From positions 806,001-870,000 of the forward strand of contig NZ_JANRMI010000001.1 in the NCBI RefSeq assembly GCF_029531655.1: DNA of 64,000 nt, written 5' to 3'. The position numbers and the translations under genes are program-made. Below, piece after piece: positions 1-8,494 of the stretch. This DNA is from Bdellovibrio svalbardensis (GTDB taxonomy: Bacteria > Bdellovibrionota > Bdellovibrionia > Bdellovibrionales > Bdellovibrionaceae). The notes under the pieces were generated by a model. The model was not told the DNA's origin, did not search any database, and worked only from the letters and a program-made list of their open reading frames with translations. The first letter of the stretch is position 1. Each line of letters begins with the position of its first letter.

Positions 1-3000
1 CTATATGTAGATCCAGCGAAGCTGGTATCTAAAAGGTGAACTTTTGAAATTGGCGAAGTTGTTCCGACTCCCAAGTAACCACTGCTAAGCATAGTGACCT
101 TGGGGTTGGCACCTCCGCCAGGCCAAAACTGAATTGGAGCGCCAGTATTTGTTAATAAGGTCAGGCCATTTGTGGAAGCAGAGCCTGCCGCCAAAATAGT
201 TGTTGAAGGTTGAAGTGCGCCAGCGGCGGTATAGTTGGCGCTTAAGTATTGAAGGGATGCAGTTGTTGCGCTGGAGGACCCAATGATGATTCCAGAGCGG
301 GCGGCCGTGTCGGATGTTTCGTTGGTAATATAAGCGAAGGTGGCAGCATTTTGGTCTTTTGAAATGTGTAGAATATTAGTTGGATTACTTGTGCCAATAC
401 CGACAGTGCCTCCACTTGGTGCAAGCAGAATGCTTCCTTTAGTCGCATGTGATGTAGAATCCAACGTCAAAGTTCCACTGGCTGCGGAACTACCATATAT
501 AATTGGAGTGTACATGCTGGTCGTTGCGGAAACACTGCCTGCGGAGCTGATGCTGCCTCCGGCGTTGATAGCACCACTGACTCCGACGCCACCACTAACA
601 ACAAGAGCTCCATTGTTTGAGGCGGTTGAGGCGGTTGCGTTCGTGATGGTCACAATACTGGGAGATGTTACAACTCCGGTGCCCGAAGATTGCAAAGTCA
701 CATTTTGATTTGTTCCACCTGCAGCAATCGTAACGGCACCAGAAGAGTTGGTGGTTACATTCGAGCCACCGGCAGAAGTGGTTAGACTGACCCAGGCACC
801 GTTTTGATAAACTTCCGCAAAGTTTGTTGTTGTATTGTAGCGAAGCATTCCATTACCGGGTGATGCAGGTTGTTGCGCGGTCGTTCCATTCGGCATACGA
901 AGAGCGTCAGTTTTTGAACCGATATCCAATGAGACTGCTGGAGTGGTCGTGCCTATGCCAATATTTCCCTTAAAGTAAGACTTACCATTTGTATTTGCAT
1001 AAATGGCATATCCAGAGTTAAAGCCTGATGCGATGTCGATGGCCTTCGAAGCCTTTGATGTTCCCGTGTCGGCAAAAAGTCTTAGACCTGATCCAGCAAC
1101 TAAACTGTCATTGATGCCCACATCAATGCCCCGAACATAGGACCCGCCAGCATTGTTAACGGAGGCATAGACATCCACGCCCACGGAGGCTCCATTTGAT
1201 TCTGTTTCAACTAAAACACCCGTCGAGTAATTGGAACCATTTGCATAAGTGTCGAGGCCCGTCGCATTGGCTGCAGTGCTGGAAATATTGGATTTGAATC
1301 CAGTGTAAGAAGCAGTTCCTGATTTGACAATGTCTACAGATGCGTTCGGAAGTCCTGTACCAATACCAACGTTCCCGTTGGTATCGACAGTGACTTGAGT
1401 GATGTTGTTAGTCTTAATCGCAAAACTATTATTGTCGTTAGTTCCAATCGTAGCTGCAGCTCCGAAAGAGTTGCCGCCATTAAGGAAAAATCCCGCAGAG
1501 TCAAAGGTCGAACAACCTGCAACACCTGAAGCATTAAATGTAATCGTTTGCCCCACGCCGCAGGCGAATGAAGTGTAAGCAGTCCCTGTGCCATTCGCAG
1601 CGACAAGCCCGTTGGCTGTGATAGACGAAGCTCCTGTGCCGCCTTTAGAAACCGGCACAACAGAAGGGAAGTTGGCAGGATCGGCAGAGATAGTTCCAGA
1701 ACTAACAGCGATACCGGCACCTGCTTGCACGACTCCTTTAGTGGAAGTGGTCGCATCATTCACAGAAATCACAGGCGTTGTCGTACCGGTAGCGACGACG
1801 ACTGGAAGTGTTCCGGTCACACTTGTGACAGTCCCATTCGTCGGCGTCACCCATTTCAAGCCACCGGCTTGAGCCGAATCGGCAGAAAGGACCTGTCCGT
1901 CTGTGCCGACAGCAAGGCGAATATTATTGGTGCCATCACGGGTAAGCAGATCACCTTTGGTGGTCAGGGGAGACAGAAGATTGAAGGCCCCCAAAGCTGT
2001 AGTCGCACCTGTACCGCCATTTGCAATCGGAAGTGTTCCAGTCACGTCTGAAGCCAAGTTCACACTTGTACCATTGGTGGCACTGGTCACGCGACCTTGA
2101 GCATCCACGGTGATGTTCGCGCGGGTATAAGATCCTGGAGTCACCGCGGTGTTCGCAAGATTTAAAGTCACAGTGCCCGTTGTACCTCCACCACTTAATC
2201 CAGTACCTGCAGTCACACCAGTGATGGTGCCGCCAGAACCAGAAGACGAAGCGATTGAAATCCAAGAGCCTGAGTTGTATTGATAAATCACTTTAGAATC
2301 GGTCGCGAAGTAAATCGCTCCGGCAGAAGGAGAGCCTGGTTTGCTTGCATCCAAACCTGTTTGAATGCTTGGAGTGCCTCCCGCATTTGTAACCAAAGAA
2401 TCGGTGATGCCATAACCAGTAAGAGTTGTTGGCTTACCGGTTGTGATCTTAGCCCAATCTAAAGCGGGAATATCTGCAGCGACCAACGAAGCCGCGCCAG
2501 AAGTGACACGTCCTTTTGAGTCCGTTGTAACTTTATAATAGGTGCCTGCAGTTCCTGCGTCGGCAAGAGTTAAAGTCGTAGAGCCTGCGGAAGAAGTCAC
2601 ATCACCAGAAAAAGAAGGCAAGTTCGCAGCAGGGATTGCTCCACTCAAATCACTGGCAAGCAATGGGGAGTTCACGAATGCGGAACCATTGTATTTCAAA
2701 TAGTCTTTATTCGCAGGAGTCGTGATCGTAAGTGTATTTCCTTGAAGCTTTGCAACCGTGGCTGCCGCAGAGCCAGCCCCACTGGCCGTCACATCGCCAG
2801 TCAGTGCAGTGATATAGTTGCCTGCTGCCTGTTTATTATTGAAGGTGTTCCAATCTGCAGAAGACAAATAACCACTTGTCGAAGTGGTCGCTTGAGAAAT
2901 CGAAATTGCTGGTGTGGTGGATCCATTGGTCACACTGAGAGGGGCACTGGCACTGACATTTGTGACAGTTCCACCACCATCATTGTCAGAACCAGGGGCC

Positions 3001-4178
3001 CATTTAGTGCCATCGTATTTTAAGACCTGACCCGTCGTTGGAGCGGCCGTTCCGACTGGAACTCCTTTGATTCTATCAACAGTCACAGCACCAATGCTGC
3101 CACTTGCATCGCCGGCAAGAGAGACATTGATGGCCTGACAAAGAAACTTACCAGCAACGGAGTTCCAGTAAGGAGTTTCATAAGTTGTACAGTTCGCACT
3201 GCCGACGGCAGTGTTGAATGCCGCGACAGTTTGATAACCGCTAAGAGTCGTAGAAAGATTTGTGACATCAGAAATAGCAATGGCCGAATTAATCCAATTC
3301 GTTCCATCGTATTTTAAAACCTGACCAGAGGTCAGTGCGGACGTTGATAAAGTGGTCCCGTTGAGTTTCGCAACGGACGGATTAGGATAAGTTCCGCCAA
3401 GATCTCCACCGGCAGTTGTTCCTGGCTGAAGAGCATTGACGATGCGGGAGTCATTTCCGGCAGCTACTGTATTCGCTGTTGTCCCCACATTCACAGTCAA
3501 AGCGGGAGTCGATGTATTATTGACTATGGTAAGGTAAGAATTGTTAGAGGTTACGGCTGTGACGGTACCACCTGAAGCTCCCGAAACGGCAGCACACGAA
3601 AGACTTGTCCCATCGTAACTTAAAAACGTTCCGGCAGCACAAGTTGGTAAACCCGTTTTAAGAACAAAGTCATCTGCGGTTTTTGATCCAAGAGTCTGTG
3701 CGGATTGAGCGAAAGCCGAATAAGGGACTGAGCGAATTTCACTATCAGGGTTGATGACTTTCCAGCCTGCGCCGTCGTGAAATTGCACGCGCAAAATTCG
3801 CGAATGACCTTGAGCCGGAGAGTAGGTGCTTGCAACATTATTGTTCGCATCGCCGCAATCCAAATTTGAAGAGTTATCGAAAACACTTAAAAGAGTTTTA
3901 GTTGGCGAGGGAGGAAAAAGTTTGGTTCCGGTACCGATCGGGACATCAAAAACCCCACCGGAATTCGTCATGTTCACAGCATTTTTTTGCTCACGATAGA
4001 TAACACAGGTTCCTGCGGGATTTGTAATTTCAAATAAAAAGCTAACATTGTTGTATTCTAGAGGAGTGCCATCGGATTTAAGAATACGCCCTTGATAGGT
4101 TAACGAATTTGGTGAGGCTTTCGCATGGAAAGCTCCAAATATAGAGAATAGAATGATCAAGCACGTACCAGTTCTCAT
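1..4178 (-). CDS. Secreted fibre/adhesin, mosaic stalk protein (3' end beyond window)
   Basis: About 1,392 codons are visible and the frame stays open to base 1, so the C-terminal tip lies outside the window. The start ATG at 4178 is fixed by alignment with the two paralogues downstream on the same strand: all begin MRT(G/C)TC and have a Sec signal peptide ending AKA/VQA/AEA before SPNSLTYQGRIL. After a conserved head of about 130 residues come low-complexity Ser/Thr/Gly/Ala modules (GGDLGGTYPNPSVAK, LTGDVTASG, IANGGTGATTA) and then NVGIGTTTP-type repeats, the pattern of phage tail-fibre-like trimeric stalks. Established knowledge, as I recall it: Bdellovibrio makes a family of mosaic adhesive trimer (MAT) fibres that act in prey recognition and invasion. 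Assignment to that family is inference from architecture. The first ~3 kb are about 95% identical by eye to the next gene. There is no Shine-Dalgarno; a sigma-28-like box ends 7 nt before the ATG. Confidence 0.8.
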   Translation of the reverse strand, partial: MRTGTCLIILFSIFGAFHAKASPNSLTYQGRILKSDGTPLEYNNVSFLFEITNPAGTCVIYREQKNAVNMTNSGGVFDVPIGTGTKLFPPSPTKTLLSVFDNSSNLDCGDANNNVASTYSPAQGHSRILRVQFHDGAGWKVINPDSEIRSVPYSAFAQSAQTLGSKTADDFVLKTGLPTCAAGTFLSYDGTSLSCAAVSGASGGTVTAVTSNNSYLTIVNNTSTPALTVNVGTTANTVAAGNDSRIVNALQPGTTAGGDLGGTYPNPSVAKLNGTTLSTSALTSGQVLKYDGTNWINSAIAISDVTNLSTTLSGYQTVAAFNTAVGSANCTTYETPYWNSVAGKFLCQAINVSLAGDASGSIGAVTVDRIKGVPVGTAAPTTGQVLKYDGTKWAPGSDNDGGGTVTNVSASAPLSVTNGSTTPAISISQATTSTSGYLSSADWNTFNNKQAAGNYITALTGDVTASGAGSAAATVAKLQGNTLTITTPANKDYLKYNGSAFVNSPLLASDLSGAIPAANLPSFSGDVTSSAGSTTLTLADAGTAGTYYKVTTDSKGRVTSGAASLVAADIPALDWAKITTGKPTTLTGYGITDSLVTNAGGTPSIQTGLDASKPGSPSAGAIYFATDSKVIYQYNSGSWISIASSSGSGGTITGVTAGTGLSGGGTTGTVTLNLANTAVTPGSYTRANITVDAQGRVTSATNGTSVNLASDVTGTLPIANGGTGATTALGAFNLLSPLTTKGDLLTRDGTNNIRLAVGTDGQVLSADSAQAGGLKWVTPTNGTVTSVTGTLPVVVATGTTTPVISVNDATTSTKGVVQAGAGIAVSSGTISADPANFPSVVPVSKGGTGASSITANGLVAANGTGTAYTSFACGVGQTITFNASGVAGCSTFDSAGFFLNGGNSFGAAATIGTNDNNSFAIKTNNITQVTVDTNGNVGIGTGLPNASVDIVKSGTASYTGFKSNISSTAANATGLDTYANGSNYSTGVLVETESNGASVGVDVYASVNNAGGSYVRGIDVGINDSLVAGSGLRLFADTGTSKASKAIDIASGFNSGYAIYANTNGKSYFKGNIGIGTTTPAVSLDIGSKTDALRMPNGTTAQQPASPGNGMLRYNTTTNFAEVYQNGAWVSLTTSAGGSNVTTNSSGAVTIAAGGTNQNVTLQSSGTGVVTSPSIVTITNATASTASNNGALVVSGGVGVSGAINAGGSISSAGSVSATTSMYTPIIYGSSAASGTLTLDSTSHATKGSILLAPSGGTVGIGTSNPTNILHISKDQNAATFAYITNETSDTAARSGIIIGSSSATTASLQYLSANYTAAGALQPSTTILAAGSASTNGLTLLTNTGAPIQFWPGGGANPKVTMLSSGYLGVGTTSPISKVHLLDTSFAGSTY

Positions 4179-4185
4179 ACTGATC

Positions 4186-4212
4186 TTATCGGCTTTTTAA
4201 CAAAAATTATGA
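4186..4212 (-). promoter_or_regulatory. Sigma-28-like promoter of fibre gene 1
   Basis: On the minus strand: TCAT (4212-4209), 15-nt spacer, then GCCGATAA (4193-4186), which is the exact FliA -10 consensus. Seven bases later comes the ATG. The -35 is a poor match to TAAA. The geometry recurs at the two other fibre genes and both propeller lipoproteins, and predicts a leaderless or almost leaderless mRNA. Confidence 0.5.
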
Positions 4213-4290
4213 GACCCCATGGGACTGTTTATTAAATGAGGGATGCTAGTGTTCCTAAAATGAGACTTCCATTTGGCGTGGTATTGAGGC

Positions 4291-4361
4291 CTATTTCTTT
4301 CTGCAGATCTTAGACTTTGGATTGACCTCACAGATAGCCTCACGCAGTTCGCTGTTTTCCT
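4291..4361 (-). pseudogene. Fossil 3' end of an S74-chaperone fibre gene
   Basis: These 71 bases are identical to 8495-8565, the last ~23 codons plus stop of the third fibre gene (coiled coil after the S74 chaperone domain). Here they are non-coding: they lie immediately after the TAG stop of the second fibre gene and out of its frame. The simplest reading is that fibre gene 2 once ended in the same chaperone/coil and its tip was replaced by recombination, leaving this scar. Confidence 0.75.
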
Positions 4362-7300
4362 CTACTTGATCTTCACTCTTACGGCAGCGGTATGCCAAAA
4401 GCCCGAGCTATAGCTTCCAGTGCAGATATAAATATATCTTCGGCCTTGTGTTTTGAGTGCATACTTACCAAATTGAATATTTCTGAATTCGCCGTTAAAC
4501 GCGATTGTATTAAACTGTATTCCTGTTGTCGAATCTGTCTTCGAATCGATGATAGTAGAAGTTGCGGTATATGTGACATCTGCAGGAGTGATGTAGTTGT
4601 AAATATCATTTTGAAAAGTGACTAAGTTAGACGAAACGCCGATTGAGATAGATTTCGCACTTCCATAGATATAGTTTGCATCCCAAACCAATGCGACATC
4701 GGTGTGTGTGATGCCGTCGGTATCCAGGATAATGCATCCTCCGATCCAGTTAGCTCCGGAGGAGCCAGCAACGGCAGAGTGAAGATACACCTTTTGATTC
4801 AGGAACCCTCCTTCTGGTTCCATTGATAGCGCATCCGAAGTGTTGTTAAAGTTCTTGCCGACAGTGAGTCGACCTGTCGGTAATGACATCCAACCGCCTT
4901 GACTCATGTGGCACCAGACATCCAGCTGTGGAATTGGGCCGGCGCCATCAGGGTCTATAGTGTAAACACCATCCCCGACATCCCCCGCATAAGATTTCAA
5001 TCCGGCCCCGGCTAGATAAGCTGCACAGCTAGTGGCATAAGTACCATCATAGTATCGTCGACCCGAATTATAGCGAACAATTCCAGATGTGGCACCACTT
5101 GCAGAAGCGGCCGTTGTTTGAGTGGTACCATCCGGAAATTTAATACCACCGCTCGTGGATTCGATGGTTCCGGCGACGCTTAACTTTTGCCCCGGACTGG
5201 CCGTGCCGATTCCAACTCTGCCAGAAGAATCAATTCTCATTCGTTCAGTGAGTGCAGCAGTGTCATTGCCATCATTCACTTTGAAGAGCAATGCCGCCGG
5301 TGTGACGCCTGCTGACCAATCTGATTCCGCGATGTAACTTATTGCCCCCGCAGTAACTTGGGTTCCCACTGTATCTATAACCCCAGCAGCACCAAGAGTG
5401 GAAAGATAGTCATTGGCCAATACGGGAGCGTAGACCGCTTCTGATGTGCCCCGATTTTTTACGCTCCAGAATGCGGCGCCTGAGCTGTGGTTGCCATAGC
5501 GAGTGGCATAAACCGAGCTATCTGTGAAGCCAGTTCCTACCACACTTAATCTTGCCGCTGGAGTTGTTGTACCAATCCCGACATTGCCAGATGTATCCAC
5601 AGTCAAACGTGTTGTATTATTGGTTTCAATCGCAAAAGTATTATTGTCATTTGTTCCAATCGTTGCTGCGGCAGCGAATGAGTTTCCGCCATTTAGGAAA
5701 AGTCCAGCGGAAGTATAGGTGCTACAGGCAGCAACACCTGACGCATTAAAAGTAATTGTTTGTCCCACGCCGCAAGCGAACGAAGTGTAAGCGGTGCCCG
5801 TGCCATTTGCAGCGACAAGCCCATTGGCCGTGATGGAGGAAGCTCCCGTGCCACCTTTAGAAACCGGCACAACAGAAGGGAAGTTGGCAGGATCTGCAGA
5901 GATGGTTCCAGAACTGACAGCGATACCTGCACCCACTTGCACGATACCTTTTGTCGAAGTGGTCGCATCATTCACAGAAACTACCGGAGTCGTCGTGCCA
6001 GTGGCAACGACGACTGGAAGAGTTCCACTCACGCTCGTAACGGTCCCATTCGTCGGTGTCACCCATTTCAATCCACTGGCTTGCGTCGAATCAGCCGAAA
6101 GAAATTGTCCGTCGGTGCCGGCAGGAAGACGAATGTTGTTGGTGCCATCGCGCGTAAGAAGGTCACCTTTTGTGGTGAGGGGAGATAGAAGATTGAAGGC
6201 CCCTAAGGCCGTTGTCGCGCCTGTGCCACCATTTGCAATCGGAAGTGTTCCTGTGATTTCTGAAGCCAGGTTCACACTGGCGCCATTGCTCGAACTGGTC
6301 ACACGACCTTGAGCATCCACGGTGATGTTCGCACGGGTATAGGAACCTGGAGTTACAGCAGTATTTGTAAGATTTAAAGTCACAGTGCCCGTTGTGCCGC
6401 CACCACTTAATCCAGTACCTGCAGTCACACCTGTGATGGTGCCACCGGAACCAGATGACGAAGCAATGGAAATCCAAGAACCAGAGTTGTACTGATAAAT
6501 AACTTTTGAATCAGTTGCGAAATAAATTGCCCCAGCAGAAGGAGAACCCGGCTTACTTGCATCCAAACCTGTTTGAATGCTCGGAGTGCCTCCGGCATTT
6601 GTAATCAAAGAATCCGTGATCCCATATCCAGAAAGCGTTGTTGGTTTTCCGGTGGTGATTTTAGTCCAATCCAAAGAGGGAATATCCGTAGCTATTAAAG
6701 AAGCAACCCCCGAGTTAACGCGACCCTTGGCGTCTGTTGTTACTTTATAATAAGTGCCTGCAGTTCCTACGTCGGCAAGAGTCAAGGTCGTAGATCCAGC
6801 CGAGGAAGTTACATCGCCAGAAAAAGCAGGCAAGTTCGCCGCAGGAATTGCTCCATTTAAATCACTGGCAAGCAATGGGGAGTTCACGAATGAGGAGCCG
6901 TTGTATTTCAAATAGTCTTTATTTGCAGGAGTCGTGATCGTAAGTGTACTCCCTTGAAGTTTCGCCACGGAAGCATTTGCGGAGCCAGCGCCACTGGCCG
7001 TCACATCACCAGTCAGTGCAGTGATATAGTTGCCTGCTGCTTGTTTACTATTGAAGGTGTTCCAATCTGCAGAAGACAAATAACCACTTGTCGAAGTGGT
7101 CGCCTGGGAAATTGAAATTGCTGGCGTCGTGGAACCATTGGTTACGCTCAAGGGAGCGCTCACACTGACATTCGTGACCGTGCCGCCACCATCATTGTCA
7201 GAACCAGGGGCCCATTTAGTGCCATCGTATTTTAAAACCTGACCCGTCGTAGGAGCGGCCGTTCCGACAGGAACTCCTTTGATTCTATCGACGGTCACGG

Positions 7301-8390
7301 CACCAATGCTCCCGCTGGCGTCGCCAGCAAGAGAGACATTGATGGCCTGACAAAGAAGCTTGCCAGCAACGGAGTTCCAGTAAGGAGTTTCATAAGTTGT
7401 ACAGTTAGCGCTGCCGACGGCAGTGTTGAATGCCGCGACAGTTTGATAACCGCTAAGAGTCGTAGAAAGATTTGTGACATCAGAAATAGCAATGGCCGAA
7501 TTAATCCAATTCGCTCCGTCGTATTTTAAAACCTGACCCGAGGTCAGCGCATTTAAAGACAAAGCGGTGCCATTAATTTTCGCAACAGAAGGATTTGGAT
7601 AGCTTCCACCAAGATCTCCACCGGCAGCTCCTGTTGGTACACGAGCATCGGTGAAACGGGGGTCATTGCCTGCCGCAACTGTATTTGAAGCTGTTCCTAC
7701 GTTCAAAGTCAGCGTAGGAGTCGATGTGTTATTGACGATAGTCAGATAAGAATTGCCGGAGGTTACAGTTGTGACCGTGCCTCCCGCCGCCCCGGAAACG
7801 GCAGCACACGAAAGACTTGTCCCATCGTAACTTAAGAACGTTCCGGCAGCACAAGTTGGCAAGCCTGTTTTAAGAACAAAGTCATCTGCGGTTTTTGATC
7901 CAAGAGTCTGCGCGGATTGTGCGAAAGCCGAATAAGGGACTGAGCGAATTTCACTATCGGGACTGATCAATTTCCAGCCTGTGCCGTCGTGAAATTGCAC
8001 GCGCAAAATTCGCGAATGACCTTGAGCCGGAGAGTAGGTGCTTGCGACATTATTGTTCGCATCGCCGCAATCCAAATTTGAAGAGTTATCGAAAACACTT
8101 AAAAGAGTTTTAGTGGGCGAGAGAGGAAAAAGTTTGCTTCCGGTACCTATCGGTACATCAAAAACCCCACCGGAATTCGCCATATTTACAGCATTTTTTT
8201 GCTCGCGATAGATAACACAGGTTCCGGCGGGATTTGTAATTTCAAATAGAAAGCTAACATTGTTGTATTCTAGAGGAGTGCCATCAGATTTAAGAATACG
8301 CCCTTGATAGGTTAACGAATTTGGTGAGGCTTGCACATGGAGAAGCCCAAATATAGAGAATAGAATGATCAAGTACGTACAAGTTCTCAT
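4362..8390 (-). CDS. Secreted fibre/adhesin with fibrinogen-like C-terminal tip
   Basis: 1,342 residues from the ATG at 8390. An upstream ATG at 8432 would add 14 residues, but paralogue alignment favours 8390. Order: signal peptide (about 1-20, ending VQA), conserved head (about 20-150), long Ser/Thr/Gly-rich stalk modules (about 180-950), NVGIGTTTP/RVGIGTASP stalk repeats (about 950-1080), then a distinct ~245-residue tip. The tip begins near 1098 with spaced signatures SCAAYL, GVYTIDPDG, VWCHMSQGGW, matching the start of fibrinogen C-terminal-like (FReD/intelectin-type) lectin domains. This suggests glycan binding, which is inference. It lacks the S74 chaperone of its downstream-strand neighbour; a 71-bp remnant of that module sits directly behind the stop codon. 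Probably exported and trimeric. The family assignment is good; the ligand is unknown. Confidence 0.85.
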   Translation of the reverse strand: MRTCTYLIILFSIFGLLHVQASPNSLTYQGRILKSDGTPLEYNNVSFLFEITNPAGTCVIYREQKNAVNMANSGGVFDVPIGTGSKLFPLSPTKTLLSVFDNSSNLDCGDANNNVASTYSPAQGHSRILRVQFHDGTGWKLISPDSEIRSVPYSAFAQSAQTLGSKTADDFVLKTGLPTCAAGTFLSYDGTSLSCAAVSGAAGGTVTTVTSGNSYLTIVNNTSTPTLTLNVGTASNTVAAGNDPRFTDARVPTGAAGGDLGGSYPNPSVAKINGTALSLNALTSGQVLKYDGANWINSAIAISDVTNLSTTLSGYQTVAAFNTAVGSANCTTYETPYWNSVAGKLLCQAINVSLAGDASGSIGAVTVDRIKGVPVGTAAPTTGQVLKYDGTKWAPGSDNDGGGTVTNVSVSAPLSVTNGSTTPAISISQATTSTSGYLSSADWNTFNSKQAAGNYITALTGDVTASGAGSANASVAKLQGSTLTITTPANKDYLKYNGSSFVNSPLLASDLNGAIPAANLPAFSGDVTSSAGSTTLTLADVGTAGTYYKVTTDAKGRVNSGVASLIATDIPSLDWTKITTGKPTTLSGYGITDSLITNAGGTPSIQTGLDASKPGSPSAGAIYFATDSKVIYQYNSGSWISIASSSGSGGTITGVTAGTGLSGGGTTGTVTLNLTNTAVTPGSYTRANITVDAQGRVTSSSNGASVNLASEITGTLPIANGGTGATTALGAFNLLSPLTTKGDLLTRDGTNNIRLPAGTDGQFLSADSTQASGLKWVTPTNGTVTSVSGTLPVVVATGTTTPVVSVNDATTSTKGIVQVGAGIAVSSGTISADPANFPSVVPVSKGGTGASSITANGLVAANGTGTAYTSFACGVGQTITFNASGVAACSTYTSAGLFLNGGNSFAAAATIGTNDNNTFAIETNNTTRLTVDTSGNVGIGTTTPAARLSVVGTGFTDSSVYATRYGNHSSGAAFWSVKNRGTSEAVYAPVLANDYLSTLGAAGVIDTVGTQVTAGAISYIAESDWSAGVTPAALLFKVNDGNDTAALTERMRIDSSGRVGIGTASPGQKLSVAGTIESTSGGIKFPDGTTQTTAASASGATSGIVRYNSGRRYYDGTYATSCAAYLAGAGLKSYAGDVGDGVYTIDPDGAGPIPQLDVWCHMSQGGWMSLPTGRLTVGKNFNNTSDALSMEPEGGFLNQKVYLHSAVAGSSGANWIGGCIILDTDGITHTDVALVWDANYIYGSAKSISIGVSSNLVTFQNDIYNYITPADVTYTATSTIIDSKTDSTTGIQFNTIAFNGEFRNIQFGKYALKTQGRRYIYICTGSYSSGFWHTAAVRVKIK

Positions 8391-8397
8391 GCTTGTT

Positions 8398-8425
8398 GTA
8401 TCGGTCATTTTTCTGGTTTTCATGA
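8398..8425 (-). promoter_or_regulatory. Sigma-28-like promoter of fibre gene 2
   Basis: Minus strand: TCAT (8425-8422), 16-nt spacer, ACCGATAC (8405-8398), then 7 nt to the ATG at 8390. This is a degenerate form of the exact GCCGATAA boxes of fibre genes 1 and 3. No Shine-Dalgarno is present. Confidence 0.4.
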
Positions 8426-8494
8426 GATCCAAAGGGTCAGCTTCTTAACAGACACGAGGGATCATTCTATTCTCAATAGGAGACGACAATGAGG

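Noticed and set aside
1334-1759. Open frame inside fibre gene 1 on the same strand
   Set aside because: It lies in another frame of a repetitive coding region, is Leu/Pro-rich and has close copies at 5693-5971 and 10426-10794 only because the underlying stalk modules are paralogous.
4186-4193. GCCGATAA as a chance match
   Set aside because: A single 8-mer could be chance, but the same box and spacing recur before the paralogue at 13945-13952, so it was kept as a promoter candidate rather than dismissed.
5794-6312. 172-codon plus-strand frame in fibre gene 2
   Set aside because: It is antisense to the fibre reading frame, Pro/Val/Ala-rich without any domain, and mirrored in the paralogue at 1588-1872.
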